From Glandiceps talaboti (taxonomy: Eukaryota; Hemichordata; Enteropneusta; Spengelidae), in the NCBI RefSeq assembly GCF_964340395.1, contig NC_135571.1, positions 10,713,440 through 10,777,439 on the forward strand: DNA of 64,000 bases. Reading direction: 5' to 3'. The notes beneath the pieces are model-generated. The model did not search any database and had not been told where the DNA came from. It was given only the letters and a program-made list of their open reading frames with translations. Shown in pieces: positions 24,132 to 34,509 of the stretch (position 1 is the first letter of the stretch; each line of letters starts with the position of its first letter). Made by a program: the position numbers and the translations under genes.

Positions 24132-27100
24132 ACTGTAAAGTTGTTCTGTAGTGTTTGATAGCATCATGTGACTGTCCTGTATCTTTCAGATAGTTTGCAT
24201 AGTTGTAATGTGCCTTAGCATTGTGTGGTAATGTATGGACACCAGACCTACAGGCAAAGTGATAAACCAGTTTGAAAATGAAATTTACATAGTATCATGA
24301 TAATAGTTTACCATAATAAACAGTAGGTCATGAATGAATGCATTACACCCGCAGTAGCTGCAATCGTGAAGTCTTTGAAACTGTTTTGTTACATAAAATA
24401 CCCTGCACAGTATTGAGTCACATGTCAATAAACTTATTTGTATAGCTGTGCACATAATATGGTTCTTAATCATTAAATCCAATTAAAGTGAATTTTCAGT
24501 CTGCACCCAAAACTCAGTGCCCCGGATTCAAGTGCAATTTCAACTAGTTACTGCACTGCTTATCAGTGGATAAAATGAGCCTCTAATAGGGAACTTGCAA
24601 ACCCGCCATGTTGAATTTTGCATCATGGGAAATGTGGTAATAAATACTAATCAAATAGTATTGTAAACAATACTGTTACATTGTTTTTAACTACAAATAA
24701 TCAATTCATAGGCACCCCGACCATTGTGGGAGGTTTATTTTATCGGTAGCTCCTGATTAGGTACTACGATAACCACAGATAATCCCATAGTCCTTTGCAT
24801 CTGAGCATGCTCAGTCTGGATTGTAAGTTCCCTATTAATATGTACAATGTCCTCAACATCTTAAATTCAAAGTTGATACAACTTACTTGAACAATGACTC
24901 TCTAGTTAACCATACTGGATTTCTAATGATAGTTCTCCATGTAAACAATACAGCTAATAACAGAACCAGACCTGTACACAACATAGACAGCGCCCTCTTG
25001 TGACAAGACTTACATATATTATCGATACCATGGGTGACAAGAATACAGAAGCCAAGACTGAAAAATACAACATGGTCAAATCATTAAACGGTATCCATGG
25101 CAACAAATGTAACTTTATCAAATCGTAAAAAAGTGTTCAATATCTCAGAGTGATTGAACTGAATTGACATTTATTTCCCACAAAAAGAGATAAACATACA
25201 AGTAAACATTAACATCCAAAAAAGAAAATGATTTAAAGTTGTGGTTGAGAGACTCGAAAATAGTTTTGAGAAAATTATTGACTATATATATAAAAAAGGA
25301 ATGTCTACGTACAATATTGTTAATTTATAAATCTTGCTGATCATAGACAGTTGAAAATACAAACAGAGTGGTATACAGTACAGGAAGACTATACATATTT
25401 GGTTACCAACAATCTCATAGTGATAATTCTAAATAAATTTCACAGCATAATTTTTGTGATAATGTGAAGATTTTATTTCCATGCTCTACTGCAAAAATTA
25501 GCATTTTGTAATTTATTTCCTAACTTACCTAGGAATGTAGAGAATTCTCTCTGCAACAACAAAACCCACTCTGATAAATAAATTGGTAGCTGGTAGGAAT
25601 GGAATGATTAGAAAAGCTAACCCAGTTAAAATAACTTTCAATTGATGTCTCTGAAAATAAAACAAAATATAATATAGAATGAGAGCTTAGCAAAAGTCTG
25701 GTTCGGAGTATGTATTTTAGTTATCTTTACAGCCCAGATACTACCAAACTAGAGTGACTATAGAGTTTCAATTAGGCAGCACAGTGTTACTACCAAACCA
25801 GAGTGACTATAGAGTTTCAATTAGACAGTACAATGTTACTACCAAACTAGAGTGACTATAGAGTTTCAATTAGACAGCGCAATATTACTACCAAACCAGA
25901 GTGACTATAGAGTTTCAATTAGGAAGCATAATGTTACTACCAAACCAGAGTGACTATAGAGTTACAATTAGACAATACAATATTACTACCAAACCAGAGT
26001 GACTATAGAGTTTCAATTAGGTAGCATAATGTTTTTGACTACCAAACCAGAGTGACTATAGAGTTTCAATTTTTTGTAGGTAGCATATTTTTACTACCAA
26101 ACCAGAGTGACTATACAGTTTCAACTAGCTAACACACAGTGTGTTTTGCATCTTGCAGGTTTTTTGTTACAAATGACATAAAACAAAATACAGACACTGA
26201 TAGCGTGCAATCATATAAAATGATACATTTGATCTCGCTGTGAATACAAATCAAAATCACTGCTAGATCAAACAAGGAAGATTCAAACACACTTGAAACT
26301 CTTTATTTGTGTTCACAGGAGATAAAATGTTACATTTTATGTGCATGTGCACTATTTAGTGCCTGTATTTTGTTTGTGTTATTTGTAACAAAAAACTTTA
26401 TTATGAGATATAAAACCATATATCGTGCCACCCAATAGGGAACTTGTAAACCAGCCATGTTGAATGTTGAATCATGGGAAATGTGATAATAAATACTAAT
26501 AAATTATCATTGTAAACAATACTGTTACATTGTTTATAACCAGGAATGATCAATTCATAGTCACCCTGATCTTTGTGGGAGGTTTATTTTATCGGTAGCT
26601 CCAGATTAGGTATTACGATAACCATAGATAATCCCATAGTCCTTTGTGTCTGAGCATGCTCAGTTTGGATTGTAAGTTCCTTATTGAAACTCTGATAGTA
26701 GTATAGTTGTACAGGTGTCATAGTAGAGCCCCCCCCCCCCCCCCCCCCCCATTCCAAAAACTACTTGAACTGCATAATGTAATCTGTGTTTATGAGACGT
26801 GATATTTTCCCTGCACTATATATGAATACTGCAATCAAGTTTCATTTTACCTTTTCTTGGAATAAACATCGTAGACAAAATACACAAAGGATCACCATGG
26901 TAACAAGAAAGAAGACAGTGGTCATATTTCTTGGATCTGTAAATGACTCCACCAATGGTATACTTCCCATCTGCCAATCATAGCAAAGGATTATGGGAGC
27001 TAGTAGTAACCATCCATTGAAGACTAACAGGAAACAGTATGTAAGAAACCTAGAAAAATAGAAAGAAATAGTCAAGAGAGGGCGCTATAGTTTTGTTGCT

Positions 27101-27529
27101 GGTGATACATTGACATACGGCTAATACAAAGCATTGGAAGAATCCTACTGATTAGCATATACAACTTTACTGTGTTGCAAACATTACTAATACATGCAAC
27201 TGCAAAGGATGCTGGGTATAGTGTACTGATGCCAGGTGCAAAGCATGTTTGGTAATGGTACCTTGTACTGATGTCACAAGCAAGGGATGCTGGGTAATGG
27301 TACCTTGTACTGATGTCACAAGCAAAGGATGGTGGGTAATGTTACCCTGTACTGATATCAGGAGCAAAGGATGTTGGGTAATTTTACCTTGTACTGATGT
27401 CAGGAGCAAAGGATGCTGGATTGTCTTGATCTGTGAATCCAGGTAACTGACCATGCATCATTTTGATTCTGAATACCATTAGTACTGCCAACTATGAATA
27501 AAAACAATAACAATAACAACAACAATAAT

Positions 27530-27563
<34 letters not shown>

Positions 27564-30500
27564 TAATTTAATTACTAAATATTCCATTACTGTGTAGAGT
27601 ATCATTATACTTGTCCAAAATTGCCAATTATGATGTAGAAACTAACTTAGTCAATTATCAACAACCCTGGTCCCAACAATGTCATCAAGAGTATGCAAGC
27701 TTATCTAGACTTTGGGAGTTCTGGCCTTCATCTCAGCTAATTAGGTCCAAATACAGGTATTGATTACTGCACTACCTTCACATAAATTCTCTGTGGTGGT
27801 GGTAGTAATGGGAAATAACCATTACCTTTAAAACTATCAACGTGGTGACAGCGGTGGGATCAAGTTCTCACTATTGATCAGTATGATGACATTACAAATG
27901 TAGTGGTGCTAATGAGAATGTTTAGTTGACTGACACAGAGGGCGCACTTTTGTCCTGATTCCCAAATTTGATCACTCCCGAAAATTGCACCATAATACCA
28001 TCTATCCCATCACTTTAAAGTTATTACACAACGCTGTGTCTCATAAACAAGCTGGTAAATAGATGGTGTGAATACATTGTAAATGACTGGATTCAACTCA
28101 CCAATAGCAGTATTACACCAAGTCTCTTTACCAATGGATAACATGACTTGGTTAACTTCTTACTTTGAATAAACCTAAAAACAGACATGGTAGCATTAGT
28201 GAAATTCTTCTTACCATTATTAGTATTCAACACTTTCATTTTTGTTGAAATTCAAGGTGACAATTTTCAAACATTTTCCCCTGGTGATGGTTGCAAGTAG
28301 CACATATAGCACATGTGTGTGTGTGTGGGTGTGGGGGGTGTGGTTGTGTGCCGAGTATGTGTGTATATGTGTGTATATGTGTGTGTTGTGTTGTGTCTGT
28401 GGGGGGGGGGATGAGTGGTTACATGAGGGTGCATGTGTATATGTGGGTATAAAGTCTACTGACTACGTCTTACTATTGTGGGTTAACAATGGCTAACATA
28501 ACATGAAATCTGAGAAATACCATGACATTGGACATTACCCTAGGCTATATCATAACAGTTTCAACAACTTCCCCTACATCTGTTTTCAATAACCACTCAT
28601 TTAGATAAAACGTACGGCAATTAATATTCACTTAGAGTCTATATCTATACACTTACCTTTGAATTCCAGTTCTACACACCACCAGTAAATCATATACCAT
28701 ATAATATATCTTACCTTTGCATTCCAGTTCTACACACCACCAGTATATCATATACCATACATACACCAAGGACTGTTATGCCATGTTCTTTGATCAACAT
28801 ATTACAGGCACCCAGTATAAGTGATAACCCGAATAAATACGGTGATGTAGTACTTGGGAAGTCTGTAGACGGATTGGGCTGTTGTATACTCCTAGATCAA
28901 CAACACAGAAGATAATATTAATTAAGAGAAAATACTCTGAGCAAAACGGCATATTACAGTTGCCGAGGTTCTGACCATTTTACACATATGGATCACAAGA
29001 GGGCACCCAAGATTTGTGAGGACTAAAATTTGGTCATGGCCACTAAAAATATGGCGATGATGAAGTCATGAACAAAATGTGTATAAAAGAACTCTGAGTG
29101 TTCTGAAAATAGCATTACAGGAGTGGTTAGATATGTTTTAATTACGGGTAGTCACTAATAAAACAGAGTGACTGGTTATTTGAGATACAGACCCTGAAAT
29201 CAATTTGATTGGATTTATTTACCATGTATTGCTACATGTACACAAATATGTTTATCAACAAGTGATATAACGAACTAATTATAATCTACCTATTTATATA
29301 TACTGGTATCTATATATAATCTAACCGGTGATATAATTTGCCCACTGATTAGCTCTGTGTTTGCTATTTGCCAGCCCCAACTCCCCCAGATTTCAAAACT
29401 TAACTTGCGTCTTTTTGTTCCATTTTCATTTTTATTGATGTATGAATTTTTTTTTCTAGTGATGTAAGTGTATTCCTTTGAGTGTGTGACATATAAATAA
29501 AACAATACTGTGAAGGGTGTACAATATGCCAATTAAGTCAATTATATCTAACAAAACAGTTTCAAACAAGTCATTGAGAATGACATAGTCCCCGCTATGA
29601 TTGGGTTTTAAGGAATTATCACTACTCTGATCACGCAACAACACTTGTGAACCTAAATCAAACAGACTTAGATATGTTGTGTCTGCTTGTTGGACATGGA
29701 AAATTCGCAAACAAAATGGTTGCCAGGCAGCCATATTGGATCGTATCGTGATGAAAATGGATATGCACATGTATGTCATAGAACACTGTCCTAATACCAA
29801 CTTTGAATGAGATCTGTTCAAGCATGTCTGAGTTATGGCATTGGACATGGAAAATTCGCAAACAAAATGGCTGCCAGGCAGCCATATTGGATCGTATCAT
29901 GATGAAAATGGATATGCACATGTATGTCATAGAACACTGTCCTAATACCAACTTTGAATGAGATCTGTTCAAGCATGTCTGAGTTATGGCTTTGCATGGA
30001 CATGGAAAATTCACAAACAAAATGGCTGCTAGGAGGCCATATTGGATCATATCACGATGAAAATGGATATGCACATGTATGTCATAGAACACTGTCCTAA
30101 TACCAACTTTGAATGAGATCTGTTCAAGCATGTCTGAGTTATGGCTTTAGACAGGGAAAATTTGCAAACAAAATGGCTGCTAGGTGGCCATATTGAATCG
30201 TATCATGAAACAAATTGACGTGCATATGTATGACATTGTATTGTTACCCCTGTACCAAGTTTGAAAAAAATCGGTCCAGGCATCTCCAAGAAACAGCTGC
30301 AGACGGACGGATGGACGGACGGATAGACGCACGGACGGATGGACAGACGGAACCCAATCCATAAGTCCCCATCACGGACTTCGTCCGGCGGGGACTAAAA
30401 ACATTCCAGTTACAGCAAGTACAGGAAACAAGTTCAAATATATATATTAATTGAGAAAAGAAAAGTGACACCGTGTACCGGTAGGATTTGAACCCACATC

Positions 30501-33426
30501 CCCTGAATACTAGTCAGAGTGCTCTAACCAGCTAGGCTAACATGTCAACTGGTAGATTTCTGTGTGTACTTTTCTATTCTGCAAGGCAAGTGAGAACCTG
30601 TACGCATTAACTTATATATAGTTCTTACACATAATGGAATGGAATAGGAAAAGAAGAAAAAACAGACAATACTGTTGCCATAGAAACATACAAGTCAGAA
30701 ATGATAGAACATTACTAGAAAATTAATGTAGAGAAAAGATAAGTTAAGTTTATGCAAATTAACTTACAGGTAAACTAATGTTAAATTAAAGTCAGTCAGT
30801 CAGTGAACACTTAAATGTAATTCCCCAATATTTTTCTTCGTTCAGCCAAGGAAAATATGAGTGACCTAAGGGGTCTTAGGGAACTCCCCTTAGGTTATGA
30901 GTATTTTCAGGTTGAATGAATTCAAAGAAAAATATTGGAGAGTAACATAATTATACCAGCGCCAGTAATATTTTTAAAAAATCAGGGAAAGTAATGGCAA
31001 TTTTGAATGTTTTGACTCATATTTTGAACACAGCAGAACCAGTGATGTAGACATGCATTGTTATGACATGGACGCGTGTTGTCGTAACGTTGAACGACCC
31101 GCATACATAGTGCATAGTTTTTTTTCAACTTTTCTCGTGCATGGTGTAATGATTTTAGTCTGCTTTGTTTGGCTCCTACCTTAAAAATGCTATAAATGAA
31201 AGTAGAAACAATAAACATGCCATGACATCAGCTCTACCAACGATGCCTGTCACCTAACAAAGTAAATCACAAATGACAACATAAAATTACAAATTAATTA
31301 CAACATAAATTAAAAATTAATCTAAGCATTAATTAAAAATTAATTACAACATAAATTAAAAATTAATTAAAGCATTAATTACAACATAAATTAAAAATTA
31401 TTTACAACATAAATTAACAATTAATTAAAGCATTAATTAAAAATTAAAGCATTAAATAATTAAAATTAATTACAACATAAATTAAAAATTAAACATAAAT
31501 TAAACAATTATTTTATGTAAACATAATTTGTAGTAACTGTTACATAAATTAAAAATAATTTATAAAATAAATTATACACAAATCACATAAACTATATTCA
31601 AATGAAACAAATTCCAAAAACTAAAAAATTGTAAAAAAAATTTCATTGTACATACAATAAACATTCTACACAATTTTTTTTAGGTTTTTGTAATTTATTG
31701 AGTTACAAACAAGGACTAGGCATGTTGTTTCACATTGATTTTTCAAAGTGAGAAGCCATGATATTATATTTTATAACTTAAAAATAAAAAATAAATACCA
31801 AATCCTCACAGACCTGTACAATGTCCCTGTACAATCAATGAAGTATTGTGTATTCACATTTGTATTCACATTCATATTCATATTCGTATTTGTTATCATA
31901 TATTCATATTGATATACATAAAATCAAGGATGTTATTAAAGGGTGCTGTCTACGTATATATTTCCATGAAACCGCTAACACTGAGGGCGCTGTTTTAATA
32001 CTTACAGCCTCTGTATGGACTGGATGTGTAGTAAACATCAACGCAGCAAGAAAAGCAGGTCTTATATCCAGAAATATGAATCGATGACAGACGTGAAGAA
32101 ATAACATAGATACCAGTGTATGCAGGACTACATTCACAACATGATAACCATAGGGATCTAATTCACCAAAATAATAGTTCCATCTGTTGTATAAAGAGAA
32201 CCAAAGCAAACACCATCAAACATCGTCGTAAACCACAGCACCGTCTAAGGTGCACGGAATTCATTATTTTACAGTGTCGCGGAAGAAATAACAGCTCTGG
32301 TTTACAAGAACACATTAAAAAATACAAAATACTTTATTCCCAATTTTCTTAGTTAATCAAGGAAAATATCGGTTACACTGTCTCCACAAGTCAAAACTGA
32401 CATAGCGTTAATTCACAAATAATTTCATATTTGTAGGGAATATGATTACATCTTCAAGTAATAAAGTAAACAGGGAAAATAATGACAAATCTGTTCTGCT
32501 ATTTTTTTTCTCAATTGCCAAAAAACAAGTATGTTATGATACAGTCTAAATTTCTTAAAACTGAGAACTGAGATCAAACATTGTATTTTCTGTTGAACAA
32601 AACCATGGCATAGGACAAGATCTCTTTATACAATTATATGAATGATATGAATATAGGTAGAACTAGACACAGGATCAATATTTTGTTGCTAGTTTCATGG
32701 TAGTAAAATACAGCATAGCCGGCCAGGAAATTACAATTATAGTTGAGTTTCACATGGACACTGTCACTATTCTAAACATAGACTATCTCACCAGTCTTCA
32801 GGAACACCGATATTAGCTGTTTTGTATGTACCAATGTCTATTGAATAATTGTACTAGAATATCCTTGTGCCCTCATTGACTACATAGGGTGGATCGCAGT
32901 AACACGTCAACAAATGATTAGCTCTATGTAGTCTACGAGGGTCCACAGCACAAGGATATTCGAGTACAATTATGCAGTAGCTATCAGTACATACAAAACA
33001 GCCCTTTTAGTGCGGTGTGATGCTCCGAGGACTGTGAGAGGGTCTGTTCTATACACTATCTTACCTGAATGTCAGAACACACAGGGGTCTGTAGGATTTA
33101 TGACTGGTGTTATCAGACATCCGTTTCCCCCAGAAATCATTGAGGAATATTTCTGTCAGTGGTGTACTTGGTCTCAAGTCCTGGTTATCTTTCAATGCCA
33201 TGATATCATCATGCACAAATTCACCAGGTAGACTGTTCCAGTAACATAGTAAACTGACTGCAGCAATAATAACACAGTATATCAACTCGCTTAGTTGTGG
33301 TAACTCAACACCAGAGTTTCTCTGTTTTTGTATTTTAGTCGGCAATGTACTGTCATTCAACTTTACAGGATTGTTGTTGAGAGTTGATTCAAGTGATGCC
33401 TTTGTTTTTCTTTTCATGGCTGCCAT
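15601..33426 (-). CDS. TMTC1: TMTC1, ER transmembrane O-mannosyltransferase with TPR repeats
   Basis: Eighteen coding exons, 897 codons, all phases consistent. Exons in transcript order: 33426-33065, 32183-32006, 31253-31180, 28891-28715, 28174-28102, 27491-27388, 27049-26851, 25650-25529, 25057-24887, 24247-24134, 23651-23502, 21864-21650, 21270-21135, 20249-20105, 19322-19185, 18672-18547, 15983-15906, 15732-15601. The start ATG lies in a good context (ATCATGG). The first membrane helix is ~residues 47-63, followed by EFVHDD with the acidic pair (73-74) conserved in this GT-C-like family. Then come [47 protein letters not shown] and VAERILY. From ~residue 487 onward exons encode successive TPRs (for example [19 protein letters not shown]). 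The family (established) sits in the ER membrane and O-mannosylates cadherins; TMTC1 also binds SERCA2B. TMTC1 rather than TMTC2-4 by the NDFWGK...[10 protein letters not shown] block and the LKENMRKL tail. Introns are heavily invaded by repeats; several exons have intronic partial copies (listed separately). Confidence 0.93.
15820..15866 (-). pseudogene. Partial intronic copy of TMTC1 exon 17
   Basis: About 45 bp match the interior of exon 17 (15,916-15,962), offset 96 bp. Both contain CCTAGATTCATCTGTGCTAC on the plus strand, with a single difference over the next ~12 bases. It encodes [13 protein letters not shown] against [13 protein letters not shown] in the real exon. The donor was not copied and I see no acceptor, so it is a dead duplicate inside the last intron. 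Confidence 0.85.
16527..16880 (+). mobile_element. Dispersed repeat family C, copy 1
   Basis: About 350 bp. It begins with an inverted-repeat head (TTCTTCATTCAGCCAAGGAA ... CTGGCTGAATGAAGAA, loop with GTCACTACGAGTCACTAGAC) followed by a unique body with ATTATACCAGC, GGCAATTTTGAA and GTTGAACC. Three further copies: 30,818-31,155 (+), 39,391-39,685 (-) and 45,468-45,790 (-). No coding capacity. Confidence 0.85.
17063..18546 (-). repeat. Exon-16-derived minisatellite, 19 copies, each with a 5' splice site
   Basis: Units of ~77 bp run from the exon 16 donor leftward. On the minus strand each unit contains the last 45 nt of exon 16 (GGCAGTAATTACAGG ... GCCATTAAG, encoding [15 protein letters not shown]), then the perfect donor GTAAGT and ~26 nt of intron ending TATAAACAG. 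Nineteen copies precede the authentic one at 18,547. Most units keep 45 exonic nt; four have a one-base insertion. Three units share the variants TTAATAGC and TTTACTTCC, showing block-wise (higher-order) expansion. Read-through of any donor meets an immediate TAG. Confidence 0.95.
18910..19072. repeat. Tandem duplication, 110 bp spacing
   Basis: GAGAACATAGTACTGGACAC through CATCTGTTTATGAGCCTGA occurs twice, 110 bp apart, in TMTC1 intron 15. Confidence 0.85.
19067..19170 (-). mobile_element. Fragment of TIR element family F
   Basis: Matches the reverse of parts of 42,243-42,538 (GCATTGATGCCAGACCCCC and ACATTGTGCGA). Middle and one end missing. Confidence 0.65.
19449..19751 (-). mobile_element. 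TIR MITE-like element, family D copy 2
   Basis: Reverse-orientation copy of 1,159-1,453, around 90% identical by eye, located in TMTC1 intron 14. Confidence 0.75.
20372..20800. repeat. (TGTA)n / (TG)n array
   Basis: About 430 bp, starting as pure GTAT units and degrading into TG-rich variants, in the TMTC1 intron between exons 14 and 13. Long Cys/Tyr/Val and His/Thr open frames across it are artefacts. Confidence 0.97.
22497..22660 (-). repeat. Minisatellite with repeated CAG|GTATGT donor-like unit (left part)
   Basis: About seven units of GTATGTATGTATGCTGTATCAG (minus strand). The same array continues at 23,345-23,503, where it abuts the exon 11 donor. Every unit contains CAGGTATGT, a decent donor match. 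The two halves are separated by the TIR element at 22,668-23,350. Confidence 0.9.
22668..23350. mobile_element. TIR element inside the intron 11 minisatellite
   Basis: Inverted termini of ~75 bp: the left arm AATTCGCCCAAAACTGACC...GACGTC (22,679-22,755) mirrors ~23,277-23,345 (GACGTCACTCGTACTTGAGA...GGTCAGTTTTGGGCCAATT). The ~520 bp interior is less AT-rich than its surroundings. It has a stretch translatable as [13 protein letters not shown], faintly like a THAP zinc-finger segment of P-type transposases, but too short to trust. Inserted into, or spread with, the GTAT-rich minisatellite. Confidence 0.7.
23345..23503 (-). repeat. Minisatellite with repeated CAG|GTATGT donor-like unit (right part)
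   Basis: Continuation of 22,497-22,660. The last unit is contiguous with the authentic exon 11 donor (ATCAG then GTATG at 23,502/23,501). Confidence 0.9.
23964..24131. repeat. (CATA)n, (GTAC)n and (CA)n tract adjoining exon 10 donor
   Basis: On the minus strand the exon 10 donor reads ACA|GTAAGTGTGTGTGTG, so the GT dinucleotide run starts within the splice site itself. CATA and TACG/GTAC runs lie further downstream. Confidence 0.95.
24587..24834 (+). mobile_element. MITE family A, copy 2 (248 bp)
   Basis: TA target on both sides, termini GGGAACTTGCAA / TTGTAAGTTCCC. Same length as copies 1 and 3. In TMTC1 intron 9. Confidence 0.9.
25735..26125. repeat. Minisatellite, ~48-55 bp unit x8
   Basis: Units of ACTACCAAACCAGAGTGACT followed by ATAGAGTTTCAATTAG and a variable link, in TMTC1 intron 7. 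No exon sequence in the unit. Confidence 0.95.
26436..26683 (+). mobile_element. MITE family A, copy 3 (248 bp)
   Basis: Termini GGGAACTTGTAA / TTGTAAGTTCCT with TA on both sides. In TMTC1 intron 7, the second of two such elements in this gene. Confidence 0.88.
26729..26750. repeat. C22 homopolymer
   Basis: Twenty-two consecutive C on plus, hence G22 in the TMTC1 pre-mRNA ~100 nt before exon 7 ends in genomic order (intron 7). G-quadruplex-prone in RNA. Confidence 0.95.
27225..27387 (-). repeat. Exon-6-derived minisatellite, 42 bp unit, 4 extra copies
   Basis: Directly downstream of the exon 6 donor (27,388). Units repeat the exon's last ~30 nt (CATCCTTTGCTCCTGACAT, then CAGTACAAG) followed by a GTAMC-type donor and a short link (ATTACCC). 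Copies carry ACAAG|GTACC or slightly degraded donors. The unit is 42 bp, divisible by three, which explains the long open frames on both strands. Confidence 0.9.
28653..28710 (-). repeat. Duplicate of TMTC1 exon 4 end and donor
   Basis: A 58 bp tandem copy of the exon 4 3' end. Both copies read TACTGGTGGTGTGTAGAACTG..., one ending ATGCAAAG|GTAAGA (used in the model), the other ATTCAAAG|GTAAGTG. Because 58 is not a multiple of three, using the distal donor would shift the frame. The downstream copy has the better donor (GTAAGT). Confidence 0.9.
29680..30395 (-). mobile_element. Dispersed element with ~150 bp internal tandem repeats and GGAC tail
   Basis: Four head-to-tail units contain AAATTCGCAAACAAAATGG, GCCATATTGGATCGTATC and GAGATCTGTTCAAGCATG. 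It then ends with a (GGAC/GGAT)n tract and CATCACGGACTTCGTCCGGC. A hairpin-like GGACTTCGTCC tail after a degenerate GGAC repeat resembles repeats seen in several marine invertebrates (from memory). In TMTC1 intron 3; non-coding. Confidence 0.7.
30471..30549 (-). other. tRNA-like sequence, degenerate (SINE head or tRNA pseudogene)
   Basis: The minus strand has a box A match (TAGCCTAGCTGG) and a box B match (GGTTCAAATCC) at correct spacing. It has a foldable anticodon stem with loop CTAGTAT (anticodon AGT, Thr) and a T stem. The D stem is mispaired and the acceptor strands do not pair, so it is not a working tRNA. It may be the head of a tRNA-derived SINE within TMTC1 intron 3. Confidence 0.6.
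30818..31155 (+). mobile_element. Dispersed repeat family C, copy 2
   Basis: Same structure as 16,527-16,880: inverted head with AGCCAAGGAAAATATGAGTG and body ending TCGTGCATGGTGTAATG. It lies only ~25 bp downstream of the TMTC1 exon 3 donor. Confidence 0.85.
31256..31560. repeat. AT-rich array (AATTAA / ACATAAATTA)
   Basis: Irregular repeats of ACAACATAAATTAAAAATTA in TMTC1 intron 2, just upstream of exon 3. Confidence 0.85.
31640..31800. mobile_element. Half copy of foldback family G
   Basis: Resembles one arm plus centre of 56,717-57,072: TGTACATACAATAAACATT, TTTATTGAG, TTTCACATTGATTTTTCAA and AAATAAATACCAAAT. Diverged. Confidence 0.5.
32218..32320. repeat. Family E short repeat
   Basis: Carries GTAAACCACAGC ... 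GCGGAAGAAATAACAGCTCT ... GGTTTAC. Related copies: 37,170-37,275 and (reverse) 61,308-61,355. The half-palindromic core is GAAATAACAGC. Confidence 0.6.
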
Positions 33427-34509
33427 GATACTTTTCAACACACAAATATTCACTGAATGTACACTAACATATATAGTGATTGCCCTGGAAGAGTCAAACC
33501 TAATGAATGCAATTTAGTCCAATTTTGTCATCGCAAGACCAGGTCATAATATTAAAACTGTCTCTGTATCTAGTAAAGTCATTCCAAAATTGTGAAATGT
33601 TATCAATATTATCAAGATTTTGTAACTTGTTCACTTTGTAATATTTGTATGTTTTCCTGTATCGTTACAGTGTATACTGTCTGATGGGCTGAGGTCTAGT
33701 ACTGGAATAAAATGAACTTGAACATGGTTGCACTTGTACAAAAATAACTCATTTGAGGTTTATAATTAACTGAAACGACCCAGTTGGATTAGGGTTAAAG
33801 ATTGAGGTATAAATTATTGTTATTGTGCAAAACGGATGTCTGGCACAGCTATAATAGAACAAGTTTGCCAGGAATAAATGAATTTTCCTGTGTAATTGTA
33901 ATCTTTACGACTCCATCGACAACTTCAAGACACTATACTAATGCGAGAACCTGGGATTGAAACCCTGGCCGTAATCACAGTAGTGCCATCCTAACGAATT
34001 CCAAACATGGGGTGCGGTTCAGCCAGTCCGTTACAGCAGACGACCACAGTTCACAAGTTGTCAGGCGTGACTTATCTTCAACTTGTACTTGCAGGCAAAT
34101 AGCTACATATGGCAAATCCAAGGTTGCATAAGGGTTAATTATGTGTTATTTAGGTCAATCATTCCACGGAATGTAAACAATTAACTCTCTGTCAGACACT
34201 CGTACTCATGGTGCCAGACACGTAAAGTAGTGCAAATAAGTTCACTGACTTCAACTTCCGTTACCTCGGGATAGCCATCCATTATTCGGTGTTAATTTAC
34301 CGTGTAATAATATCCGACTAATTTACATAAACAATAAACGCATGGACCCATCTGCTTCCATGAAACTGCTGAACACTTTGAACTCAGGCGAAATGTTGTC
34401 AAAATTCTGGAAACAAGCCCATGCTGCTAGCTGCTGTTATCAATCAACAGAGCCGTTCCATACTTGCCTACTGAGCATGATATTCGCGCATAATGACGTC
34501 ATTTTGAAA
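33427..34509. promoter_or_regulatory. Inferred bidirectional promoter, TMTC1 / ankyrin gene
   Basis: The two start codons lie 1.08 kb apart on opposite strands, so both promoters must fall here. CpG dinucleotides become more frequent toward 34,490-34,560. No clear TATA box was identified. 33,950-34,010 contains a weak tRNA-like patch that I did not accept. Confidence 0.5.

Noticed and set aside
30471-30549. Functional tRNA-Thr(AGT)
   Set aside because: D stem mispaired and acceptor ends do not pair; kept only as a tRNA-like sequence.
33427-33453. Upstream extension of TMTC1 to NICVLKSI
   Set aside because: It would need a GTG start; the ATG at 33,426 has good context.
33940-34010. Possible tRNA on the minus strand
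   Set aside because: Weak box A/B resemblance only; no cloverleaf could be drawn.
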